Virus record (IMG/VR): IMGVR_UViG_3300025098_003561
Span: 1 to 48,656 of that record
Reading direction: 5' to 3' (one strand)
From: a virus
DNA: 48,656 nucleotides
Position numbers and translations under genes: made by a program. The notes below the pieces were generated by a model. The model worked only from the letters and a program-made list of their open reading frames with translations. It made no database searches and had not been told where the DNA came from. The stretch's first letter is position 1, and each line of letters opens with the position of its first letter. This document shows positions 1 through 7,055 of this stretch, in pieces.

Positions 1-536
1 AGATAGTTGAATAAATCGTCATGTAAAAGTTGTGTAGTGTTTGTTTCAAATGTAACATTTTTTAAGTCCTGCATACGTGGGTGCTCAAATAATTCTACGT
101 ACAATCGTTGCCACGCCAACAATGGTTCGCCGCCTGTCATGATTAAATGGATATCTTGTCCATTATTCATAGTCCATTTACCTTCTGGCAATAAACTTAA
201 TAAATGTTCTACTACTTCATCTACAGTTGCTTGTTTATTGAATTTTTTAAACTCTGGATAGATACTTGCATAAGTATCACAACCTGTATGTATAATAGGC
301 AAGTCATTAAACTCTTTTGTAGTTTCATGTACACCTGCATCTATTAAGTCTTGTACTTCTTGATTACGAATAATACCAGCCTTTTGCTTTTCATCACGCA
401 TTGGTTGATTTTCTAAACCAAAGTTCATACAACGAAAATTACAACCAAACGTTCTTAAAAAGACAGAAGGAACGCCTACGTAACGCCCTTCGCCTTGTAC
501 ACTATAAAATGCTTCTGAGTATCGTAGTTTTTGCAT
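1..536 (-). CDS. queE: 7-carboxy-7-deazaguanine synthase QueE (3' end beyond window)
   Basis: Radical SAM enzyme that converts 6-carboxytetrahydropterin to 7-carboxy-7-deazaguanine in the preQ0 pathway. I translated it from the ATG at 534-536; 178 residues are visible and the C-terminus lies left of base 1. Visible signatures are FYSVQGEG near residue 10, GCNFRC (Cys32, Cys36), GCDT (Cys86), MTGGEP near 133 and FETN near 163. The third cluster cysteine is separated from the second by about 49 residues instead of two, so the cluster loop carries an insertion. The ATG sits one base after the folE stop, so the two genes form one unit. Together with FolE, QueD-like and DpdA genes it points to 7-deazaguanine placed in DNA. 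Confidence 0.88.
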   Translation of the reverse strand, partial: MQKLRYSEAFYSVQGEGRYVGVPSVFLRTFGCNFRCMNFGLENQPMRDEKQKAGIIRNQEVQDLIDAGVHETTKEFNDLPIIHTGCDTYASIYPEFKKFNKQATVDEVVEHLLSLLPEGKWTMNNGQDIHLIMTGGEPLLAWQRLYVELFEHPRMQDLKNVTFETNTTQLLHDDLFNY

Positions 537-537
537 A

Positions 538-1227
538 TTAAGATCCTGCCGCGAACGATTGTTGAAGTTTAACGTTATCCATAAACTCTTTCTTAGTTGC
601 GGGATCATCTTTAAATGCACCACGTAGTACAGTTGTTTGTGTAAGACTACTGTGTGCTTTAATACCTCTGTTCTCACAACAACCGTGTGTTGCTTGTACG
701 TATACACCTACATGTTCACTGCCTGTTTGCTCTTGGATTGCATTTGCAATCATAACATTCAGTTCTTCTTGTAGTGTACCACGTCTTGCACACCATTGTG
801 CGATTCTTGTGTACTTACTAAGACCTAATAATTTAGGACCTGCAATAATACCAATGTATGCTACACCCTTTACTGTTTGGTGATGATGCGAACATAAACT
901 TGTAAGTTCACTTCGCACTACCAACATACCTTCATAACCACCTTCAATGTAGTTAGGAAATGCACTTGGGTTAGGCATTACATCATAACGTCCAGCCATG
1001 ATCTCATTAACGTACATCTTGGCCATACGTCTTGCAGTATCCATACTGTTAGGATCTGTTTCTGTATCAATTAACAGAGTTTGCAATACATTTTCAAAAG
1101 CAGGAACAGCCTCTTCGATAAGTGCTTGTTTGTCACCTTCGTTGAGTACTTCGCTAATATTATCATTAGCCCAGTACCTGATACCTGCTTCTTTAAGTTT
1201 TGCTTTTAGTTCTTCTACTTTACTCAT
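538..1227 (-). CDS. folE: GTP cyclohydrolase I FolE
   Basis: Opens GTP to dihydroneopterin triphosphate, the first step of folate and of 7-deazaguanine (preQ0) synthesis. At 229 aa it has the usual family length. Zinc and active-site motifs are visible: SLCSHHHQT near residue 110, GLSKYTRIAQWCARR, and the C-terminal HGCCENRGIKAHSS supplying the second zinc cysteine. The ATG at 1225-1227 is preceded by GGAGAAG at good spacing and by a consensus promoter at 1277-1305. Directly downstream is queE, so the phage probably uses it to feed deazaguanine synthesis for DNA modification, although folate supply for ThyX cannot be excluded. Confidence 0.93.
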   Translation of the reverse strand: MSKVEELKAKLKEAGIRYWANDNISEVLNEGDKQALIEEAVPAFENVLQTLLIDTETDPNSMDTARRMAKMYVNEIMAGRYDVMPNPSAFPNYIEGGYEGMLVVRSELTSLCSHHHQTVKGVAYIGIIAGPKLLGLSKYTRIAQWCARRGTLQEELNVMIANAIQEQTGSEHVGVYVQATHGCCENRGIKAHSSLTQTTVLRGAFKDDPATKKEFMDNVKLQQSFAAGS

Positions 1228-1276
1228 TTACTTCTCCGATGTTAAGGCAGTGGATTGCCTGTCTTAGTTGTGTTAT

Positions 1277-1305
1277 ATTATACGATATATTTAGGTTAAT
1301 GTCAA
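1277..1305 (-). promoter_or_regulatory. Sigma70-type promoter for folE-queE
   Basis: On the minus strand TTGACA (1300-1305) and TATAAT (1277-1282) are separated by exactly 17 bases, a full consensus host promoter. The predicted start near 1270 gives a leader of about 43 nt before the folE ATG. It lies in the 96-base gap between folE and the 67-aa gene. Confidence 0.85.
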
Positions 1306-1323
1306 CAGTAAATAACAATGGGT

Positions 1324-1527
1324 TTAACCAAAGTACTTGTTTAACATTTCTAAACGATCGTGTGCCTGTGCCATTTTGTCAAGTTCTTTTTGAATAGTTT
1401 CGATGATATCGGAATGTTCTCCAATACCTACAACCTTACTCATGTAAACTTCAACATTAGCCTTGTGCAGATCAATCTCTGCTTCTGCGTGTTTCCTTGC
1501 CGCGTTTAACATAATTTCTTTCAACAT
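1324..1527 (-). CDS. Small alpha-helical hypothetical protein (67 aa)
   Basis: No family recognised. The 67-residue product is charged and predicted helical throughout (heptad-like spacing of Leu/Ile/Met with many Lys and Glu), ending in LNKYFG. The start ATG at 1525-1527 overlaps the stop of the upstream SGNH-like gene, a coupling arrangement common in this genome, which supports it as a real gene. It is the last gene before the folE promoter gap. Confidence 0.6.
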   Translation of the reverse strand: MLKEIMLNAARKHAEAEIDLHKANVEVYMSKVVGIGEHSDIIETIQKELDKMAQAHDRLEMLNKYFG

Positions 1528-2342
1528 ACACTTCCTTCCATTTTAATATTGGGTACAAAGTCCTCTGCAATCAATTTATGTGCATCATAATTGTAATGTT
1601 CATCATCGATTAAAAAGGTTTCTAAGTTGCCCTTGGTTGATAAAAACTGCTCTACAGTTTTGTTGGCTACTACATTATGATTGCAGTCTCCAATGATATT
1701 TAGATCTTTTGGTAGCCATGTACTCTCATTCATGGCAAAGATCTTAAGTTGTGCATTATTTTCTTTGCACAACGTATTCCAAAGATATACTTCTTTGAAA
1801 AACTCTCTTTGATTTATAACGGTCATTAATTCGTAATTTGCTTTTAGTCTTTGATATCCTTCTGTTTGTAAGTTCGGTTCGGTTAATTCAAAAGGATCAA
1901 AACTCAACCCAATGTTAGCAGGTATAACAAAGTCGTCTGCAACAGTTATTCTACCACCGTCAAAACTTTTTAGTTTGTCATTCCACATATTAATATTATA
2001 ACAATCGATACGTTCTTTTGTTTCTTCTAAATTCATGTGTGCATCAAGTGGAATAAGATTTTCGTAAAAGTTTGGAGTACTATACCCAATTCTAAAACGA
2101 TTCCAATAAGTTTGTTGTATAACAACTTCGTCAATGTCGTCATACTTTTTAAATAAGAAAGCAAGACGCTCACTGTAATCATACCAACCTCTACCAGGAC
2201 AAGCAAATATAACACCGTCCTTGTCTTGGTTGTTAATATAAATTTCTGCCCAGTTGTTATCATTCCAACGGTCACGTGTACCATCGGGAGCAGGGAATTG
2301 ATATCCTGCACTATGACTACAACCTATAACGGCAGTTCTCAT
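1521..2342 (-). CDS. SGNH/GDSL-like hydrolase family protein
   Basis: Probable serine hydrolase-fold protein of 273 aa. The N-terminus MRTAVIGCSHSAG places a serine in a GCSHS context right after the first beta strand, as in the SGNH block I. Near the C-terminus DDEHYNYDAHKLIAEDF resembles block V (DxxH) with His followed by a helix. I chose the ATG at 2342 because it shares its A with the stop of the HIT gene (TAATG); the longer reading starts with TTG at 2351. The substrate is unknown; in phages such proteins may de-esterify surface glycans. Neighbours are nucleotide and DNA-modification genes. Confidence 0.55.
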   Translation of the reverse strand: MRTAVIGCSHSAGYQFPAPDGTRDRWNDNNWAEIYINNQDKDGVIFACPGRGWYDYSERLAFLFKKYDDIDEVVIQQTYWNRFRIGYSTPNFYENLIPLDAHMNLEETKERIDCYNINMWNDKLKSFDGGRITVADDFVIPANIGLSFDPFELTEPNLQTEGYQRLKANYELMTVINQREFFKEVYLWNTLCKENNAQLKIFAMNESTWLPKDLNIIGDCNHNVVANKTVEQFLSTKGNLETFLIDDEHYNYDAHKLIAEDFVPNIKMEGSVC

Positions 2343-2734
2343 TATACGCAATCCCCTTCAAGGAATAAGTCTGGTTGATTAGGATTTTTAATTTTGTACT
2401 TTTGCATGTTTGGAATAACTCCACGTACACCGCCTTTTGGATCAGACATATCGCCTTTGCGTCTCGGAATCAAATGTACATGCGGATACATAACAGTTTG
2501 TCCTGCTTCTTCACCAATGTTCTGTCCTACGTTAAAAGCATCGCAGTAACCACGTTCAACCCAATCGTAACCCCATTTGTACGCCGCTTCCCAGCACTTG
2601 ACTATTGATTGCCAGTCCTGTTCTTTAGGTACAAAAAGAAGATGTCCTTCTGTTACTGGATAACCATCTCTAAAAACTTTAAAGCCTTTTGCATCAAGTA
2701 ATTCATCGTTCCAAGGTGTTTCGCTTAATTGCAT
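2342..2734 (-). CDS. HIT-family nucleotide hydrolase/transferase-like protein
   Basis: A 130-aa protein with the histidine-triad core. The C-terminal block reads QTVMYPHVHLIPRR; aligned to the usual HxHxHxxPR triad the first histidine is Tyr while the central (nucleophilic) and last histidines are kept. Family members hydrolyse or transfer nucleotidyl groups (AMP-amidates, dinucleotide polyphosphates). N-terminal FKVFRDGYPVTEGHLLFVPKEQ matches the HIT strand with the conserved P-x-x-x-GH-x-L-x-x-P. Its stop overlaps the next start (TAATG) and its ATG directly follows the phosphoribosyltransferase stop, so the three are co-translated. Confidence 0.8.
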   Translation of the reverse strand: MQLSETPWNDELLDAKGFKVFRDGYPVTEGHLLFVPKEQDWQSIVKCWEAAYKWGYDWVERGYCDAFNVGQNIGEEAGQTVMYPHVHLIPRRKGDMSDPKGGVRGVIPNMQKYKIKNPNQPDLFLEGDCV

Positions 2735-3304
2735 TTAGTATTCTCCTACGTTCTCCCAAGGATAAACTAACCACACGTCCTCCTCGGCTTTGTTAACTTC
2801 ATGGCAACTATAATTTACTAAATCAAAGTTGCTGGCTAAATTTTCTGTAAGGGTAGCAAACCTTACACTATTACCCCACACAGTTTCCCATGTAGATTCT
2901 TCTGGCAAACAACTTGCTTGCCAATCGTCCTTAATCCAATTAAATGTAGCACCAGTATCATTGATGTCATCTACAATAAGTATCTTTTTTCTTAAACTCG
3001 GATCCCATCTTGAACCTGATACTTTAGTTTGTTGTCCTGTAGGATCTTCATTATAACCAAATGCATCACTGGCCATCCATAACATACTATCGCCAGTCTT
3101 ACCTGACTCTCCATCACGTAAACTTACTTTAAGTGCTTCACAACGTATACCTGTCATGTTACTAATAATAGTAGCAGGTACATTACCACCACGTGTAATA
3201 CCTACAATGTAATCTGGTTTCCAATCGTCCTTATACATCTGATTTACAATTTGTGTACACATAGTTTCTACATCTGCCCAACTGTAATAATGCTTCTTAA
3301 TCAT
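2735..3304 (-). CDS. Phosphoribosyltransferase
   Basis: Type I PRTase of 189 aa. The PRPP-binding loop is KKILIVDDINDTGATF near residue 105-120, with the N-terminal YIVGITRGGNVPA strand and loop that bind pyrophosphate. Closest in style to xanthine/hypoxanthine-guanine phosphoribosyltransferases, but the base specificity cannot be read from the sequence. A purine PRTase could supply nucleotides or make a deazapurine nucleotide, given the surrounding deazaguanine genes; that is inference. The gene overlaps the 2OG oxygenase stop by four bases and abuts the HIT gene. Confidence 0.83.
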   Translation of the reverse strand: MIKKHYYSWADVETMCTQIVNQMYKDDWKPDYIVGITRGGNVPATIISNMTGIRCEALKVSLRDGESGKTGDSMLWMASDAFGYNEDPTGQQTKVSGSRWDPSLRKKILIVDDINDTGATFNWIKDDWQASCLPEESTWETVWGNSVRFATLTENLASNFDLVNYSCHEVNKAEEDVWLVYPWENVGEY

Positions 3305-3930
3305 ACTTGACTCCTTATATCTAACATTTGTTGATTGCCTTTTTGAACAATAATTCCAGTACCGTTACCTTTGCCTGCCTCTACAAATTTTAAAGCAGGT
3401 ACAAATCTTGCGTTAGATCTAAATCCTGTAGCACTATGATTAATACTACTTTTAAAGAAGCAGAGTCTGCCTGGTATTGGTGCGATACTTAACACCAATG
3501 GATTTGTATTTCCTTTTACATCTTGAAGTTTATAGTCACCTAAATCATCATCTGTAATAAAGAACTTTGTTTCGCCTTTTTCATCTGGTTGCCATTTACT
3601 GTTACAGTAATAGAGCAATGTCCAATCACAATCATCTTTGTGATAATAAGCATCTTCATTCATTCCAAAGAAGTTTAAATTACTTCTACGATATTCTAAA
3701 CCTTCAAGGTCTTCAAGTTTTTCATTAACTACGTTCCACAGAGTTTGCCATGCATGGAAGTGTTCAAACTCAAAGCATTGTAAACCTGTAGGTGGTTGAT
3801 CAGGATTATCTCTTGTACCATACTTAAATGGTGCGTCCATGATATTTGTTTCAAGGGCACTAATGGCATTTGTAGAAAATACATTATCGTATGTAGTAAT
3901 AAGTCCGTCGAAGTAAACTGTCTTATCCAT
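3301..3930 (-). CDS. 2OG-Fe(II) oxygenase-like protein
   Basis: Putative 2-oxoglutarate/iron-dependent dioxygenase of about 209 aa. An HxD pair sits in YYHKDDCDWTLLYYCN and the distal His/Arg in INHSATGFRSNARFVPALKF, following a GRLCFF strand, the order expected of a double-stranded beta-helix hydroxylase. I prefer the ATG at 3930, which overlaps the upstream stop by 8 bases; an alternative ATG at 3948 adds six residues (MKEKIK). Substrate unknown; prolyl hydroxylase-like phage proteins and base-modifying dioxygenases share this fold. It lies in the DNA-modification operon. Confidence 0.75.
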   Translation of the reverse strand: MDKTVYFDGLITTYDNVFSTNAISALETNIMDAPFKYGTRDNPDQPPTGLQCFEFEHFHAWQTLWNVVNEKLEDLEGLEYRRSNLNFFGMNEDAYYHKDDCDWTLLYYCNSKWQPDEKGETKFFITDDDLGDYKLQDVKGNTNPLVLSIAPIPGRLCFFKSSINHSATGFRSNARFVPALKFVEAGKGNGTGIIVQKGNQQMLDIRSQV

Positions 3931-4456
3931 CTTTATTTTCTCTTTCATTTAAGTACACTTCGTTGTGTACCCAACGATAACCTGCATCGTACATATTAGT
4001 TGTTGTAGCATGTACAAAACGTACAAAGCCCCATTCTTTCTTTTTACGACCCATATAGAATAAACTTACACAAGGTATTTCATTACCATCTTTGTCTTTA
4101 ACAAGTTCTAACCAATGCAAGTCATCTGCTTTTCTATATCTGTAACTGCCTGGACCACGCCATTCTCTTGTACTACCAACAACCTTACCTTCTTGAGAAA
4201 TAACAGGAATGTGTTCCCAATATCCTCCTTTGATAATATATGCTCCCCAATTCCATGGATGGTCATGTAATACAGGTTCGTCGCTTACAAGAATCTTATG
4301 CAAGGTTACGTTAAACGGAAACCATGTACGATTTTTCAAAAACAAATAGTAACGAATAAGGTATGGAACCTTACCTGTTCTATCTGTAATTACTCGGCGT
4401 CTTCCGAGCATTTCCATTAACTTACTCAAGAAGTTCAATATCATTTTTATAATCAT
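3923..4456 (-). CDS. Cupin-like metal-binding protein
   Basis: A 177-aa beta-rich protein that looks like a single cupin. Motif 1 is LHDHPWNWGAYIIKGGYWEH (two His, later Gly and a Tyr/His end), and a second His occurs in DDLHWLEL, consistent with a metal site. No enzyme can be named. The start is uncertain: the ATG at 4456 overlaps the upstream gene by 35 bases, whereas the ATG at 4417 (MEMLGRRR) would lie just beyond the upstream stop. Co-oriented with and overlapping the 2OG oxygenase gene. Confidence 0.6.
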   Translation of the reverse strand: MIIKMILNFLSKLMEMLGRRRVITDRTGKVPYLIRYYLFLKNRTWFPFNVTLHKILVSDEPVLHDHPWNWGAYIIKGGYWEHIPVISQEGKVVGSTREWRGPGSYRYRKADDLHWLELVKDKDGNEIPCVSLFYMGRKKKEWGFVRFVHATTTNMYDAGYRWVHNEVYLNERENKDG

Positions 4457-4709
4457 CTTTCACTAAATTGTACACTTCTAAAAACTTTTCGTATTGTATT
4501 TTAAGTGCAGGATACCGTAGTATCATTTCATTAACTTTGTATTCGCTTGGCCAATTTTCTTCTGCATCAAAGTCAGGCATTGTTACTGTAATACCTGATG
4601 TTGTATCATGCAGTGGATCAAATGTATATTCGTACTGCGGACTTGCTATACGGGACTCCTCTGAAGTAAGTGTAATCTTAACATCATTAAAATCGTAATC
4701 ATCACCCAT
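4422..4709 (-). CDS. Conserved phage hypothetical protein (95 aa)
   Basis: Not assigned to a family. The acidic 95-aa product starts MGDDYDFNDVKITLT and has a central segment YEYTFDPLHDTTSGITVTMPD, then a helical C-terminus rich in Tyr and Lys. Its ATG shares an A with the stop of the glycosyltransferase gene (TAATG), which fixes the start and indicates coupled translation. Confidence 0.6.
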   Translation of the reverse strand: MGDDYDFNDVKITLTSEESRIASPQYEYTFDPLHDTTSGITVTMPDFDAEENWPSEYKVNEMILRYPALKIQYEKFLEVYNLVKDDYKNDIELLE

Positions 4710-5755
4710 TACTTGCTCCCTATGTGCTTGTATAATGCAGTACCTGAAAAGAATTCTACTTTTAGTTTGTTTACTTGTTGTTGCATATCTAACAAGTAAC
4801 TATCATAGTTTTCCATATATTCTGTAATAAGATTCATTATTTTAGTTTTATTTTTTCTATATGAATCTAACGACTCTGTCCATTCACTTGGATATTTAAA
4901 CTTAGGCAATGCCATTTCACTGTAACTTAATCTATCTGGCATCATTGGAATAGTATCTACAAGAGCACCTTCATACCAACTAATACCAAGTGTTTCTTGT
5001 AAGTTAGCACTAAACACAATCTTTGCTTCACCTAATAAGTTGTGATACTCATTCTTTGTAAGTTGCTTGTCTTGACAAACAACAAATTCATATTGTGACA
5101 TACTGTCTTTTAAATCATAGAAAATATCTGGTTGCTTCTCTGGAGCAATTCTATGCGGAAATAAAATTAAGTTTTTCTTAGGCATACCTTTATACTGTGC
5201 AAAACTATTTGCCAAGTACTCCATAGGCCAACCAACTATACATGTTTTTGCTATTAAGTTTGGAAAACTTTCTGCAAACAATTTTTTATGGAATTCTGTT
5301 GCAAAGAAGTTGTCATCGTAACATTCATACATACTACGTTCTGCACTTCTACACCAATCAGCATCGCCAATTAATCTTCCTAAAAAGTCTTGTGGATCAT
5401 AACTACCGGCGTGCCACATACCACCTACTTTAATTTTAACACCAAGTAACTCTGCCATATACTTTATTTGTATAACAGTAGGATTCCAAGCATCAGTGTA
5501 TAAAAAGTAGTCGCCATCTTTAACTTCGCCATTTGCAAACAATCTACTAATCTCTAACATTTGTTGTGACTTGTAATTGTTAGTTCCTGCAAAGTTTAGA
5601 AAGGCCCCAGGCGTTGTAGCCTGAGGTACCTCTCCACCACTAATGACAACTACATTAGAGTTAGTTGCACGTTGCATTTGCTTTGGAAGATGTTCTTTCC
5701 ATTGCTTTGTGTAACGTGTATCAACTGCTTCTATATCAACTATGTATATTGTCAT
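4709..5755 (-). CDS. Glycosyltransferase, GT-B fold
   Basis: A 348-aa protein resembling GT4-type glycosyltransferases. The C-terminal nucleotide-sugar half shows LFPHRIAPEKQPDIFYDL (Arg/Lys phosphate contact) and FSANLQETLGISWYEGAL, where the two Glu match the EX7E sugar-nucleotide motif. The N-terminal half contains DGDYFLYTDAWNP. Possible acceptors are a modified base in phage DNA (as in T4 glucosylation) or host surface sugar; location in the deazaguanine operon favours looking at DNA but does not prove it. AGGAGACAC precedes the ATG. The stop overlaps the next start. Confidence 0.7.
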   Translation of the reverse strand: MTIYIVDIEAVDTRYTKQWKEHLPKQMQRATNSNVVVISGGEVPQATTPGAFLNFAGTNNYKSQQMLEISRLFANGEVKDGDYFLYTDAWNPTVIQIKYMAELLGVKIKVGGMWHAGSYDPQDFLGRLIGDADWCRSAERSMYECYDDNFFATEFHKKLFAESFPNLIAKTCIVGWPMEYLANSFAQYKGMPKKNLILFPHRIAPEKQPDIFYDLKDSMSQYEFVVCQDKQLTKNEYHNLLGEAKIVFSANLQETLGISWYEGALVDTIPMMPDRLSYSEMALPKFKYPSEWTESLDSYRKNKTKIMNLITEYMENYDSYLLDMQQQVNKLKVEFFSGTALYKHIGSK

Positions 5756-5768
5756 TAGTGTCTCCTGT

Positions 5769-6368
5769 TTATTTTACGTTGTACTTCTTTTGAAGTTGGT
5801 TTAATAAAATACCATAAGCCGGAAGGAATACAATCAAGCCTACTGCAATCTTAATGATTACCTGTGAGCCTGCAATTTCCATCCAGTTTGCCGCCATATA
5901 TTCGTCAGCACTATTATTAAATGCTACGGCAAAGAAAGTGTAAGTATCAATGATATTTGCCGCGATTGTTGAAACCGCAGGTGCTAACCACCATACTGAC
6001 ATCTTTTCTCGAATGTATTGGAATACATATACGTCAAGCATTGTTCCAACTGCATAAGCAGTTGCTGAAGCAAACCCAATACGCATTGCTACTGATTGCG
6101 GTGCTCCTTCTGCAAGTACCACTGCGATTGATCCAATAATTGCTAATGGATACGCCGCCGCGATTGTTGATCTTGCTATATTCTTTCCTAATAGTCTAAC
6201 AGTCAAATCTGTTGCTATTACAACTAATGGGAAAGTAAATGCCGCCCACGTTAACTTAACTCCTGCAATTTCTACAGGAATTGCCACCAACGCATTAGAA
6301 ACTGTAATTACTACAACATGTAATAACACAAGTTTCATCAGCATACTTTTATCTACGTCTTTGAACAT
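5769..6368 (-). CDS. yhhQ: YhhQ/VUT-family queuosine precursor transporter
   Basis: Integral membrane protein of 199 aa with about six hydrophobic segments. The N-terminal stretch LLHVVVITVSNALVAIP, the segment WAAFTFPLVVIATDLTVRLLG and VSTIAANIIDTYTFFAVAFNN are hallmarks of the VUT_1 family (E. coli YhhQ), which imports preQ0 or related 7-deazaguanines. Placed between a QueD-like and a FolE/QueE gene, it probably boosts deazaguanine supply for DNA modification during infection. Its ATG follows the preceding stop immediately (TAAATG). Confidence 0.88.
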   Translation of the reverse strand: MFKDVDKSMLMKLVLLHVVVITVSNALVAIPVEIAGVKLTWAAFTFPLVVIATDLTVRLLGKNIARSTIAAAYPLAIIGSIAVVLAEGAPQSVAMRIGFASATAYAVGTMLDVYVFQYIREKMSVWWLAPAVSTIAANIIDTYTFFAVAFNNSADEYMAANWMEIAGSQVIIKIAVGLIVFLPAYGILLNQLQKKYNVK

Positions 6369-6602
6369 TTAAGTCCTCCTATACATCTTTTTGTTTTTCG
6401 GCTTGTACTTAGGCTTCTTGCCTTGAGTGAACATGACGTATGTTCTCCAAGCCTCGCTTTTGTTATTGTAAAGATCACGTTCGTCAAAGCGATAAGAACG
6501 TCCGTAACCTGTTACCCAAGAAGTCTTAGAACAAAATTCTTTGAACTTCTCGAGATCCTCGAAGACCTTATCATAGGTTTCGCGATTAAATTTGAGTGAC
6601 AT
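6369..6602 (-). CDS. Small basic hypothetical protein (77 aa)
   Basis: Unrecognised 77-aa protein. Aromatic- and lysine-rich; the middle reads TSWVTGYGRSYRFDERDLYNN and the tail KKPKYKPKNKKMYRRT is strongly basic, suggesting nucleic acid contact (inference). It sits between the QueD-like gene and the transporter with no intervening promoter, so it is expressed with the deazaguanine genes. Confidence 0.6.
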   Translation of the reverse strand: MSLKFNRETYDKVFEDLEKFKEFCSKTSWVTGYGRSYRFDERDLYNNKSEAWRTYVMFTQGKKPKYKPKNKKMYRRT

Positions 6603-6614
6603 CTCATTTTTCCT

Positions 6615-7055
6615 CTATCTATCATACTCAATGTGGGCGCCGTTTTCTCCATCTTCACTTACATCAATATGGACTTCACGACCTGGGTGTTTAGCAATAA
6701 TTTGTGCATACAAATCATCTGCCATCATTTCACAACTTTTATAGTCTAACTCTATTGTTTTCTCCTCATACAGTTTTTCTAACCATCTTTTAAATTGAAT
6801 AAATTCAATGTCTCTATCATTATGTGTAACAGTGATTGCTACCTTAAAATGAAAAATGTGTCTGTGTGGATATCCTAAAAAACTTACATCATACTCATCG
6901 CCTGTTGCAAGTGCTGGGTCATCAAGTGCCGCCGGATACTTGTGGATACCTTCTTTTCTAAAAGTAACCCAAATCATTCTTTTTGCAGTATTCATAATTC
7001 TTGCCTTGTTATCTTTTTCCATTTGTTCTTTAATTAATTGATCTGTCATACTCAT
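6615..7055 (-). CDS. queD: QueD-like 6-carboxytetrahydropterin synthase / PTPS family
   Basis: Member of the 6-pyruvoyl-tetrahydropterin synthase superfamily, which makes 6-carboxytetrahydropterin, the QueE substrate. At 146 aa it keeps a probable zinc triad: His38 in GIHKYPAA, His64 and His66 in YPHRHIFHF; the pterin-anchoring acid is in VSEDGENGA near 132-140. The catalytic cysteine that normally lies four residues before the first His of the HxH pair is absent (that region reads LGYPHRH); the only nearby cysteine is Cys108 in SCEMMADD. So the family call is firm and the exact reaction less so. Its ATG overlaps the aminotransferase stop (ATGA). Confidence 0.78.
   Translation of the reverse strand: MSMTDQLIKEQMEKDNKARIMNTAKRMIWVTFRKEGIHKYPAALDDPALATGDEYDVSFLGYPHRHIFHFKVAITVTHNDRDIEFIQFKRWLEKLYEEKTIELDYKSCEMMADDLYAQIIAKHPGREVHIDVSEDGENGAHIEYDR

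Noticed and set aside
2343-2351. TTG start three codons upstream of the SGNH-like protein's ATG
   Set aside because: It would overlap the HIT gene stop more than the TAATG junction, and ATG is present in frame right after.
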